A stretch of 9,880 nucleotides of DNA from Micrococcales bacterium UBA4448. GTDB taxonomy: Bacteria > Actinomycetota > Actinomycetes > Actinomycetales > Microbacteriaceae. This document shows, piece by piece, positions 1 through 6,506 of this stretch (position 1 is the first letter of the stretch; each line of letters starts with the position of its first letter). The position numbers and the translations under genes were made by a program. Below the pieces are notes generated by a model, which worked only from the letters and a program-made list of their open reading frames with translations, searched no databases and was not told the DNA's origin. Where the stretch lies: assembly GCA_002390305.1 (NCBI GenBank), contig DGPE01000084.1, positions 29,375 through 39,254 of the forward strand, written 5' to 3'.

Positions 1-342
1 GGCTACATGAACCTGTCCGGAGGACCGGTTGCAGCGCTGGCCAAGTTTTATTCAATAGAGACTGACCGCATCATTGTCATTCATGACGAGCTGGATCTTG
101 ATTACGGCGACATCCGCAAGAAATTTGACGGCGGGCATGCTGGCCACAACGGCCTCAGGGACATCAGCGCTAAGTGCGGAACGAACTACTCCCGAGTTCG
201 CATCGGTATCGGCCGCCCTGCTGGCCAGATGCCTGTTGCCAATTTTGTTCTTCAGAATTTTTCAACCGTTGAGGCCAAGGAGCTGCCAGTCCTTTTGGAA
301 ATAGCAGCCGATAAGGCTCTAGAGGTTATTGAAGAGAATTAG
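1..342 (+). CDS. pth: Peptidyl-tRNA hydrolase, 3' part (5' end outside window)
   Basis: Pth cleaves the ester bond of peptidyl-tRNA released by stalled or aborted ribosomes, so that the tRNA can be reused; it acts in the cytoplasm. The frame is open from base 1 (Gly-Tyr-Met-Asn-Leu-Ser-Gly) to a TAG at 340-342, giving the last 113 residues of a protein usually about 190 long. Three family signatures are visible in order: MNLSGGPV, with the active-site-region Asn; VIHDELDLDYG, with the conserved Asp; and GGHAGHNGLRDI, with the conserved Asn. RVRIGIGRP and VANFVLQNF follow. The catalytic His near the N-terminus lies outside the window. The ATG at 7-9 is internal, since the homology continues upstream of it. 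mfd starts 16 nt after the stop, which suggests one transcript. The match is strong and I see no plausible alternative. Confidence 0.95.
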   Translation, partial: GYMNLSGGPVAALAKFYSIETDRIIVIHDELDLDYGDIRKKFDGGHAGHNGLRDISAKCGTNYSRVRIGIGRPAGQMPVANFVLQNFSTVEAKELPVLLEIAADKALEVIEEN

Positions 343-358
343 TAAATAGACTAGGTCA

Positions 359-3300
359 GTGACCCTGGGCCCTGTATTGCAAGCGGCGGCTCTGTCACGC
401 CCTCTGGACAAAGCAGTCGGCTCTAAAGCCGGCGTCTTCTTTACTCCTGCCAAGACCAGTTTTCTGGCAGTCAGTGCATTTGTTTCAAAAGCCCAACGGC
501 CAATGGTGATAGTCACCGCGAGCGCCAGGCAGTCTGAAGAACTATCAACCGCGATTACTTCCCTTAATGAGCAATTGGAAATCATCGATTTTCCCGCCTG
601 GGAAACCCTGCCACACGAACGATTGTCACCATCGGCTGAGACGGTCGGAAAAAGACTCAGGGCGTTGCATCGAATGAACCAACTTGCTGCAAAGCCGGTC
701 AAGCACAAGGTTGCAATCATGATCTCGATTAGGGCCCTATTGCAGCCAGTGATTGGTGGCTTGGACAAGCATGCGCCGTTTGAAATTACCAAGGGCAAGG
801 ACTACCTGCTGCCAGAGCTGGCGCTCAAGTTGATAGAAATTGCCTATCAGCGCGTTGACATGGTTACCCGCAGGGGCGAGTTTGCGATTCGCGGTGGAAT
901 TTTGGACATATTTCCAACCACGGAAGAACACGCCCTGCGCTTGGAGTTTTTTGGAGACCAACTAGAGGACATCCGTGAGTTCCAAGTTGCTGACCAGCGC
1001 TCAATTCCAACGCAGCGGGACACGATAGATCTTTACCCTGCCCGAGAGATGCTAATAACACCTGCGGTCGCTATCAAAGCCCGTGAAATGGCCCTGGAGT
1101 TTCCCAACCTGACCGAAATGCTAACGAAAATTTCCGAGGGCATACCGGTGGCTGGGATGGAGTCTCTCGCACCAACTCTTATTTCGAATTTCGGGCCAAT
1201 AATCCAATACTTGCCCGGTGCTACCTTTGTGCTCATAGAGCCCGAACTGCTAGCAACTAGAGCAAGCGCGCTGGTTGACACAAATGAAGAATTTTTGCAT
1301 GCAGCCTGGGACACCGCAATTTCTGGCGGCAGTGCACCAATCGATCTGTCCTCCGGTGGCTTTTTGGATTTCGCCGAGTTGGTGACGGAAATCCCTAAAA
1401 CTAACCAAGTCATACAGCTAACCTCGCTTCCGAACGACAACCAAGTTGACCTGGGACTAAGAGAGATACCGCAGTTTTCCTCAACGAGCAGTTCGGCAGA
1501 TTGGCTGGCAGACCAACTTGCTCAGAATCAAAGAATTCTCATTACTGCAAAAGGCCATGGCACCGCGGAGCGAATTGTTGAGCTGCTGAGCGCGCAGGCA
1601 ATACCTGTAATGCTTACCGAAGTTGCCAGAGAACCCGTTGCCGGCCAAGTGCAGGTGGTCGTCGCGGATCTGCCACACGGGTTTGTGAGTTCAGACGCCG
1701 ACCTTATAGTTCTTACCGAGTCTGAATTTTTCGGTTCCGCTGCAAGCTACCAATCGCCAAGCACAAGAAGACTTGCCAAGCGCAGAGGTGCGCAGGTGGA
1801 CCCATTGACTCTGAAACAGGGCGACTACGTGGTTCACGAAATTCATGGCATCGGCAGATTCAAAGAGCTGGTTCAACGAAAGAATTTGGCTCAAACCAGA
1901 GAGTATCTAGTCATCGAATACTCTCCTCCCAAGCGCGGCTATCCAGCAGACACCCTCTTTGTTCCAACTGATCAGCTCGACTTTCTCTCACGCTACGTAG
2001 GAGGCGAAGCGCCAGTGCTATCCAAAATGGGCGGGACGGACTGGGCCAGGGCTAAGGGCAACGCTAGAAAAGCTGTTCGCAAGATTGCTATCGATTTGGT
2101 GAAGCTCTATTCCTTGAGGATGAAAGCCAAAGGCCATGCCTTTGGCCCCGACACTGCCTGGCAACACGAGTTGGAACAGGCCTTCACATTTCAAGAAACC
2201 CCTGACCAGCTGACCACAATCGATGAAGTGAAAAAAGACATGGAGCGTGCTGTCCCCATGGATCGATTGCTCGCCGGCGACGTCGGCTATGGGAAGACTG
2301 AAGTTGCCATCAGGGCAGCATTCAAGGCGATTCAAGACGGCAAGCAGGTTGCGATGTTGGTTCCCACTACATTGCTCGTTCGTCAACACATGCAAACATT
2401 TCAAGAACGTTATGGCGGATTCCCGATAAACATAAGGGCACTTTCTAGATTCCAAAGTGCCAAAGAGATCAAGAAGACCCTAAGTGAGACATCTACCGGC
2501 GCTGCCGACCTTGTAATCGGGACGCATCGGTTGTTGTCCAAGGGGGTTGAATTCCGGAATCTTGGACTCGTCATCATCGACGAGGAGCAGCGCTTTGGCG
2601 TCGAACACAAGGAAAAGCTAAAAGAGCTCAAGACTAACGTCGACGTGTTGGCCATGAGCGCCACGCCCATCCCAAGGACCCTGGAGATGGCGGTTACCGG
2701 CATCAGAGAAATGTCCACGCTTGCAACACCACCGGAGGAAAGGCAACCAATTCTCACCTTTGTCGGTGGCTATTCGGAGAAGCAGGTGGCGGCTGCGATT
2801 CGCAGGGAGCTGATTCGCGAGGGGCAAGTCTTTTTTGTGCATAACCGCGTAGCGACGATTGAAAAGGTGGTTGCCGACCTGCAGAAACTGGTTCCAGAGG
2901 CAAGAATTGCCATGGCCCACGGGCAAATGCCTGAGTCGGCCCTGGAGCAGGTGGTGATTGATTTCTGGGAGGGTAAGTACGATGTTCTGGTCTCCACCAC
3001 AATTATTGAAACTGGGATTGACATCCCAAATGCCAACACCTTGATTGTTGACCGGGCAGAAAACTTCGGCCTAAGTCAATTACACCAAATCAGGGGCCGG
3101 GTTGGAAGATCCCGGGAGCGTGCTTATGCGTATTTCTTTTATGATCCCACCAAGACCCTCAGTGAAACGGCACACGATCGCCTGGCCACAATTGCCACAA
3201 ATAATGAGCTAGGCAGTGGCATGCAGGTCGCGATGAAAGATCTGGAAATAAGGGGTGCTGGGAACATGCTCGGGGGTGAGCAATCCGGCCATATTGCCGG

Positions 3301-3865
3301 GGTTGGTTTTGACCTCTACCTCCGAATGATATCTGAAGCAGTAAGTGAGTTTCGTGGTGAGCCGGTTAGCTCTCCGGCGGAGCTGAAGCTAGAGATACCG
3401 GTGGACGCCAGAATCCCACCCGAATACCTAGACAGCGAACGGTTGCGCCTTGAGGCCTATCACAAGCTTTCGGCTGCGAGTTCCGCCAAGGCTTCCAGAG
3501 CAGACCTGGATGCCATCATGCAGGAACTTGAAGACCGATATGGCAAGGCTCCTATTCCGGTCCGGCAGCTGATACAGGTAACCGAATTGCGGCAGCAGGC
3601 CAACAGGCTAAATCTAAAAGATGTAAATCTTTTGGGTGCTCAGGCAAAATTGGCACCGGTTGAATTATCCGATGCACAGGTGGTTGCACTTAGCCACAAG
3701 CTTCCCGGCACCAAGTACCTGCAGAGCTCGAAGTTGTTGAGGCTGCCAATGCCGATTTCTTCCGGGTTGAATCCCGTTAGCGACCAAGAGGTGATTGACT
3801 GGGTCTGGAAAGTGTTCGTGATCGTATTTGGAGAATCCATTGGAAAAACTAGCAAGTCTGATTAG
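359..3865 (+). CDS. mfd: Transcription-repair coupling factor Mfd
   Basis: Mfd is an ATP-driven DNA translocase that pushes stalled RNA polymerase off DNA and recruits UvrA to the lesion. The protein has 1168 residues, close to the usual 1150-1200. The N-terminal UvrB-like part carries ETLPHERLSP (about 82-91) and RRGEFAIRGGILDIFP (171-186). The CarD-like RNA polymerase interaction domain spans about 485-585, starting GDYVVHEIHGIGRF. The RecG-like motor has Walker A GDVGYGKT (640-647), motif II DEEQ (741-744), motif III SATPIPRTLE and motif VI QIRGRVGRS (910-918). A regulatory C-terminal domain follows from about 1000. The GTG at 359 is the first start after an in-frame TAG at 347-349; its ribosome binding site is weak (AGG, 3 nt upstream). 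The 3' end overlaps mazG. All motor residues look intact, so the enzyme should be active. Confidence 0.97.
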   Translation: MTLGPVLQAAALSRPLDKAVGSKAGVFFTPAKTSFLAVSAFVSKAQRPMVIVTASARQSEELSTAITSLNEQLEIIDFPAWETLPHERLSPSAETVGKRLRALHRMNQLAAKPVKHKVAIMISIRALLQPVIGGLDKHAPFEITKGKDYLLPELALKLIEIAYQRVDMVTRRGEFAIRGGILDIFPTTEEHALRLEFFGDQLEDIREFQVADQRSIPTQRDTIDLYPAREMLITPAVAIKAREMALEFPNLTEMLTKISEGIPVAGMESLAPTLISNFGPIIQYLPGATFVLIEPELLATRASALVDTNEEFLHAAWDTAISGGSAPIDLSSGGFLDFAELVTEIPKTNQVIQLTSLPNDNQVDLGLREIPQFSSTSSSADWLADQLAQNQRILITAKGHGTAERIVELLSAQAIPVMLTEVAREPVAGQVQVVVADLPHGFVSSDADLIVLTESEFFGSAASYQSPSTRRLAKRRGAQVDPLTLKQGDYVVHEIHGIGRFKELVQRKNLAQTREYLVIEYSPPKRGYPADTLFVPTDQLDFLSRYVGGEAPVLSKMGGTDWARAKGNARKAVRKIAIDLVKLYSLRMKAKGHAFGPDTAWQHELEQAFTFQETPDQLTTIDEVKKDMERAVPMDRLLAGDVGYGKTEVAIRAAFKAIQDGKQVAMLVPTTLLVRQHMQTFQERYGGFPINIRALSRFQSAKEIKKTLSETSTGAADLVIGTHRLLSKGVEFRNLGLVIIDEEQRFGVEHKEKLKELKTNVDVLAMSATPIPRTLEMAVTGIREMSTLATPPEERQPILTFVGGYSEKQVAAAIRRELIREGQVFFVHNRVATIEKVVADLQKLVPEARIAMAHGQMPESALEQVVIDFWEGKYDVLVSTTIIETGIDIPNANTLIVDRAENFGLSQLHQIRGRVGRSRERAYAYFFYDPTKTLSETAHDRLATIATNNELGSGMQVAMKDLEIRGAGNMLGGEQSGHIAGVGFDLYLRMISEAVSEFRGEPVSSPAELKLEIPVDARIPPEYLDSERLRLEAYHKLSAASSAKASRADLDAIMQELEDRYGKAPIPVRQLIQVTELRQQANRLNLKDVNLLGAQAKLAPVELSDAQVVALSHKLPGTKYLQSSKLLRLPMPISSGLNPVSDQEVIDWVWKVFVIVFGESIGKTSKSD
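2126..2146. repeat. Perfect 9-bp hairpin inside mfd
   Basis: GCCAAAGGC (2126-2134) is followed by a 3-nt loop CAT and its exact reverse complement GCCTTTGGC (2138-2146). It lies in codons for Lys-Ala-Lys-Gly-His-Ala-Phe-Gly, just after the RNA polymerase interaction domain. No T-tract follows on either strand, so it is not a standard terminator. It may be chance, a transcription pause or an mRNA structure. Confidence 0.5.
3830..3833 (+). promoter_or_regulatory. Ribosome binding site deciding the mazG start
   Basis: GGAG lies 6 nt before the TTG at 3840, inside the last codons of mfd. The longer frame would start at a TTG at 3828 that overlaps this GGAG and has no good ribosome binding site of its own at the right distance. 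The site therefore favours 3840. Confidence 0.6.
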
Positions 3866-4535
3866 AACCGCACACCAGCTGAGGGCTCCAGGGGGTTGCC
3901 CATGGGACGCCGAACAAACCCACGAGTCTTTGGTTCAGTATTTGCTCGAAGAGACCTATGAGCTGATAGATGCCATCGAATCTGGTTCAAGAAAAGAAGT
4001 TCTAGAAGAACTTGGTGACGTGCTATACCAGGTGATTTTTCACTCAGATATTGCAAGTGCTGGCAGTCTTGGTGAACCCTTCAGCCTGGAAGAAGTCGCT
4101 GAGAAAATGGAACAGAAGATGATTTCCAGACACCCCCACGTTTTTGGTTCTGTTGAGCAGCGGGATAAGTTTTCGGCTGAGAGCGGCGAGGACGTCGTAA
4201 AAAACTGGGAGAGCCACAAAAAACTTGAAAAACCAGAACGCACTAGCATCTTGGATGGCGTGCCACAGTCGATGCCGGCGTTGGCCCTCACGAGCAAGGT
4301 AATGGCCAAAGCTGAAAAGGCAGGAATTCTAGAGGGTGGTGAAATACCGACTATTCCAATGGAGACCGAGGAAGAGCTCGGGAAACTACTGTTAGCAGTC
4401 GTGGCAAGTGCCAGATCTGCAGGGCTTGATCCTGAGCGAGCGCTGAGAGAGGCAAACCGCGAACTTCAAGCCGAGATTAGGGCCGCGGAACTTGAGGGTG
4501 ATTTTGATGCTGGAGTTATTGGAGTCTCTGACTAA
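3840..4535 (+). CDS. mazG: MazG family nucleoside triphosphate pyrophosphohydrolase
   Basis: MazG hydrolyses NTPs and dNTPs, including damaged or non-canonical ones, to the monophosphate plus pyrophosphate. From TTG 3840 the protein has 231 residues (E. coli MazG about 263). The N-terminal domain is clear: RAPGGCPWDAEQTHESL, then LLEETYE (E37, E38, E41) and EELGD (E56, E57, D60), which make the Mg-binding EExxE...ExxD pattern, then RRHPHVFG-type sequence (SRHPHVFG). The second half (SILDGVPQSMPAL, then EEELGK at 177-182 and DPERALREANRELQ) looks like the second MazG repeat, but the metal-binding Asp is Lys182, so this half is probably not catalytic. The gene overlaps mfd by 26 nt, implying coupled translation. 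Its stop overlaps that of the convergent tetR by 3 bases. The TTG at 3828 (235 residues) is the alternative start. Confidence 0.93.
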   Translation: MEKLASLIRTAHQLRAPGGCPWDAEQTHESLVQYLLEETYELIDAIESGSRKEVLEELGDVLYQVIFHSDIASAGSLGEPFSLEEVAEKMEQKMISRHPHVFGSVEQRDKFSAESGEDVVKNWESHKKLEKPERTSILDGVPQSMPALALTSKVMAKAEKAGILEGGEIPTIPMETEEELGKLLLAVVASARSAGLDPERALREANRELQAEIRAAELEGDFDAGVIGVSD

Positions 4536-4549
4536 CTAAACAGAGACTC
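4522..4549. terminator. Hairpin with both convergent stop codons in its loop; probable bidirectional terminator
   Basis: GAGTCTCTG (4522-4530) and CAGAGACTC (4541-4549) are exact reverse complements, giving a 9-bp perfect stem around a 10-nt loop, ACTAACTAAA. The loop holds the mazG TAA (4533-4535) and, on the other strand, the tetR TAG (4534-4532). The stem therefore encodes the last residues of both proteins. No T-tract follows on either strand, so it would have to act as a hairpin-only terminator or as an mRNA 3'-end stabiliser. The position exactly between convergent genes supports a termination role. Confidence 0.7.
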
Positions 4550-5116
4550 GAAGTCGCTGAATCCGTAATCCAGTATTTCAGAGGGAGTTCTGGGGTCGTC
4601 GGTTTCTGCCCACCAAATCAGGATGGCAACCGAAGCCGAAAGCATGGCCGCCGAGACGGCTTTTGCACGCAGTGCGTCTCCACCAAAACGAATTACGGCA
4701 TCTTCTAGCACCTGCCTGGCCTGATCCAGCTGACCCTGACCCCAGCCGTAAACCTCGGGGGAGGAGCCGATTATTTTCAGTCGCAGGCGAACCGTTTCAA
4801 GCGAGTTATCTGCCACGTGCATCGCGTCTACCCAGGAATGATGAAGCAATTGCACGACAGTCGCAGCCTTTTCGGTTTCAAGTCTTTTCGCCAGTTCAGT
4901 GGTGAAGTTATGCATTCCTCCCCAGACCACAGCCGCCTTGGAGGGAAATACTCGAAACAGGTTTGACCTGGAAATGCCCGCCTCGGCTGCCACCTGGTCC
5001 ATTGTTACCCGGTCAATACCCTGCTCGCTGAAGAGCCTAAGGGCAGTCAGGCCAACAGCGGCCGGGTCTGTGGTGACCGGACGTCCGCGGCCTTGCTTGG
5101 TTGGCTGGGTAGACAT
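4532..5116 (-). CDS. TetR/AcrR family transcriptional regulator
   Basis: This is a one-component DNA-binding regulator that would act as a dimer and release DNA on binding a small ligand; the ligand cannot be read from the sequence. From ATG 5116 it has 194 residues, typical for the family. An N-terminal arm with QGRGRP precedes the TetR_N domain (about 16-62): ALRLFSEQGIDRVTMDQVA, then the recognition helix region AGISRSNLFRVFPSK. The C-terminal ligand domain is helical, ends in ILIWWAETDDPRTPSEI and is not assignable. The ATG has GGAG only 3 nt upstream; a TTG at 5134 would add 6 residues but lacks better support. A GATACT at 5132-5127 (minus strand) could be the -10, placing the transcript start almost at the ATG. 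The gene is divergent from hisS and convergent with mazG. Confidence 0.9.
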   Translation of the reverse strand: MSTQPTKQGRGRPVTTDPAAVGLTALRLFSEQGIDRVTMDQVAAEAGISRSNLFRVFPSKAAVVWGGMHNFTTELAKRLETEKAATVVQLLHHSWVDAMHVADNSLETVRLRLKIIGSSPEVYGWGQGQLDQARQVLEDAVIRFGGDALRAKAVSAAMLSASVAILIWWAETDDPRTPSEILDYGFSDFESLFS

Positions 5117-5126
5117 TGGCTCCAAC

Positions 5127-5132
5127 AGTATC
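5127..5132 (-). promoter_or_regulatory. Candidate -10 element of tetR
   Basis: Read on the minus strand this is GATACT, matching four of six bases of TATAAT, including the conserved second A and last T. It would start the transcript about 3-5 nt before the tetR ATG. No -35 match is visible at 16-18 nt, so this is a weak call. Confidence 0.25.
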
Positions 5133-5185
5133 AAAGCGAAATCGGACTAGCCATCCTTTTTCAGGACTTCAGACAGATGGCGGCG

Positions 5186-5210
5186 GTCTTGCCACGTCGC
5201 TGTGCCAGAC
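5186..5210. promoter_or_regulatory. Imperfect dyad in the tetR-hisS divergent region; candidate TetR operator
   Basis: The outer arms are GTCTnGC (5186-5192) and GCnAGAC (5204-5210), symmetric about base 5198, with 7 of 12 possible pairs matching. The 25-bp span is in the size range of TetR-family operators, and it ends 7 nt before the proposed hisS start. A CAGACT (5206-5211) at its right edge could serve as a -10 for a leaderless hisS transcript. Matches this short also arise by chance, so the role is a guess from position. Confidence 0.3.
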
Positions 5211-5217
5211 TTATCGG

Positions 5218-6420
5218 GTGGCCAATCAAGTAAATCCCCCCAGAGGCATGCGTGACATCCTGCCGGCTGAAAAGCTAACTCGCGAACAATTGGTTTCTGT
5301 CATTCGCAACCAGTACTTGCAGCGTGGTTTCCAGGAAATTGAAACTCCCGCGATGGAAGATATCTCTAGACTCACCTCCGGCCAGGGCGGGGATAACGAA
5401 AAGCTTGTTTTTCAAGTTCTCAAGCGCGGAGCTGACTTGGAATCGGCGATAGAGAAAAATGAGCCGCTTGCAGATCTCGGACTGCGTTTTGATTTGACCG
5501 TGCCATTAACGCGATATTTTGCAACCAATCAGGCATCGCTTCCAAAAGTGTTCAAGGCCATTCAAATCGGTCCGGTTTGGCGAGCCGAGCGTCCGCAAAA
5601 AGGCAGGTACAGGCAGTTCTTGCAGTGTGATATCGACATCATCGGTGATTCATCCATGTTGGCAGAGGCCGAGTTATTGTCCGCCTCGCTCTCCGCACTC
5701 TCAGCACTGGGATTGACAGGTGCAACAATCCGCTTGAACCACCGGCAGGTTTTGACAAAGAACATTGAAAAACTGGGTGTTGGTGAGGATGACCAGCTCT
5801 CAGCAATGGTCACAATTGACAAGCTCGACAAAGTTGGCATCAGTGGTGTCTGTGCCGAGCTAGCGACAAAATTTGATGCGCAGGTAGCAAAAAATGCTGA
5901 GCAATGGTTATCAAACCTCAGCGAGGAAACTTTCCCGGCTGAGCTCAGTGAACTGGTGGCAAGTCTTGGAAATCTTCAAAGCAGGCTGGTCTATGACGCA
6001 AGCTTGGTGAGAGGTATGGGCTACTACACCGGAGCCATCTTTGAAATCCAGCATCCGGAAGCAACTTCCTCGATTGGTGGCGGAGGCCGCTACGATTCGA
6101 TGGTCGGCAAGTGGGCTGGGGTCGATGTTCCAGCCGTTGGCATATCCCTGGGCTTTGAGCGCATTATCGAGCTTGCCAAACCTCTTGCTCAGCAAGAAAA
6201 AACTATTGCGTTGATCTTGAAAAGTGCCGAGGAAACTACATTGGGGCTGGAGCTGCAGGCGGAAATAATTGCTTCCGGGTCAAAGTGCAGGCTTGAGATG
6301 CAGCAAAAAAACTTCAAGGCGCAGCTAACTGCACTAGCCCAAATAGGAGTTACCGAATTTGCAAATTTGGAACCTGACACCAAGGCCCTAAGCGATCTCA
6401 AAATACGAACTCTTGACTAA
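5218..6420 (+). CDS. hisS: Histidine--tRNA ligase (HisRS)
   Basis: HisRS is a class II synthetase that charges tRNA-His with histidine in the cytoplasm. From GTG 5218 the protein has 400 residues, slightly short of the usual 420-430. The N-terminus reads PPRGMRDILPAEKL. Motif 2 is GPVWRAERPQKGRYRQF, continuing LQCDID (R122 to D138). The histidine-specific loop is SLVRGMGYYTG (262-272) with the catalytic Arg265, then IGGGGRYDSMVG and motif 3 AVGISLGFERI (306-316). The anticodon-binding domain from about residue 327 is short. QCDID and RGMGYYTG differ from the E. coli forms (about FHQLG and RGLDYY) and fit a different HisRS branch. Upstream in-frame starts reach TTG 5116, but the sequence before 5218 lacks HisRS character and no ribosome binding site is visible; leaderless translation is possible. 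Confidence 0.94.
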   Translation: MANQVNPPRGMRDILPAEKLTREQLVSVIRNQYLQRGFQEIETPAMEDISRLTSGQGGDNEKLVFQVLKRGADLESAIEKNEPLADLGLRFDLTVPLTRYFATNQASLPKVFKAIQIGPVWRAERPQKGRYRQFLQCDIDIIGDSSMLAEAELLSASLSALSALGLTGATIRLNHRQVLTKNIEKLGVGEDDQLSAMVTIDKLDKVGISGVCAELATKFDAQVAKNAEQWLSNLSEETFPAELSELVASLGNLQSRLVYDASLVRGMGYYTGAIFEIQHPEATSSIGGGGRYDSMVGKWAGVDVPAVGISLGFERIIELAKPLAQQEKTIALILKSAEETTLGLELQAEIIASGSKCRLEMQQKNFKAQLTALAQIGVTEFANLEPDTKALSDLKIRTLD

Positions 6421-6465
6421 GTGAGTAAACTTTTTTTCGAAACGAAGCCATCGCTGTTTTCTTTT

Positions 6466-6471
6466 TCTAAT
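6466..6471 (+). promoter_or_regulatory. Candidate -10 element of eno
   Basis: TCTAAT matches five of six bases of TATAAT and sits in a pyrimidine-rich stretch between hisS and eno. It would give a leader of about 30 nt containing the AGGAG site. No -35 is visible at 17 nt, and the second base is C rather than the usual A, so this is tentative. Read-through from hisS is equally possible. Confidence 0.25.
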
Positions 6472-6496
6472 TTCCTCTATTTATGAAGCCAAAGCT

Positions 6497-6501
6497 AGGA
6501 G
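6497..6501 (+). promoter_or_regulatory. Ribosome binding site deciding the eno start
   Basis: AGGAG lies 5 nt before the TTG at 6507. The in-frame ATG at 6483 is preceded only by a pyrimidine-rich stretch (CTTTTTCTAATTTCCTCTATTT region) with no such site. It therefore points to a TTG start for enolase. Confidence 0.7.
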
Positions 6502-6506
6502 ACAAC

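Noticed and set aside
354..364. Dyad GGTCA-G-TGACC centred on the first base of the mfd GTG start.
   Set aside because: Five-bp arms with a 1-nt centre are expected about ten times by chance in a window this size, and it matches no operator I know, including the actinobacterial SOS box.
2018..2455. Long open frame on the minus strand within mfd; similar antisense frames exist in hisS and eno.
   Set aside because: The translation shows no domain-like composition or recognisable motif, and the plus-strand genes there are certain, so it is a shadow frame.
2551..2560. Ten-base palindrome ATTCCGGAAT within mfd.
   Set aside because: Palindromes of this length are expected about ten times by chance here, and nothing around it suggests a site.
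4367..4381. A 15-nt stretch CGAGGAAGAGCTCGG is repeated exactly at 7727-7741.
   Set aside because: Both copies encode Glu-Glu-Glu-Leu-Gly (or similar) in unrelated genes, mazG and eno. Shared codons explain it, and there is no flanking similarity.
5150..5181. Inverted repeat GCCATC-N20-GATGGC in the tetR-hisS region, with a nested TCCT-N5-AGGA.
   Set aside because: Arms are only 6 bp and widely spaced, with no T-tract. It is less operator-like than the dyad at 5186-5210.
6430..6446. T-run and short hairpin TTCG-AAA-CGAA after hisS, considered as a terminator.
   Set aside because: The T-run precedes the stem instead of following it, and the stem is only 4 bp.
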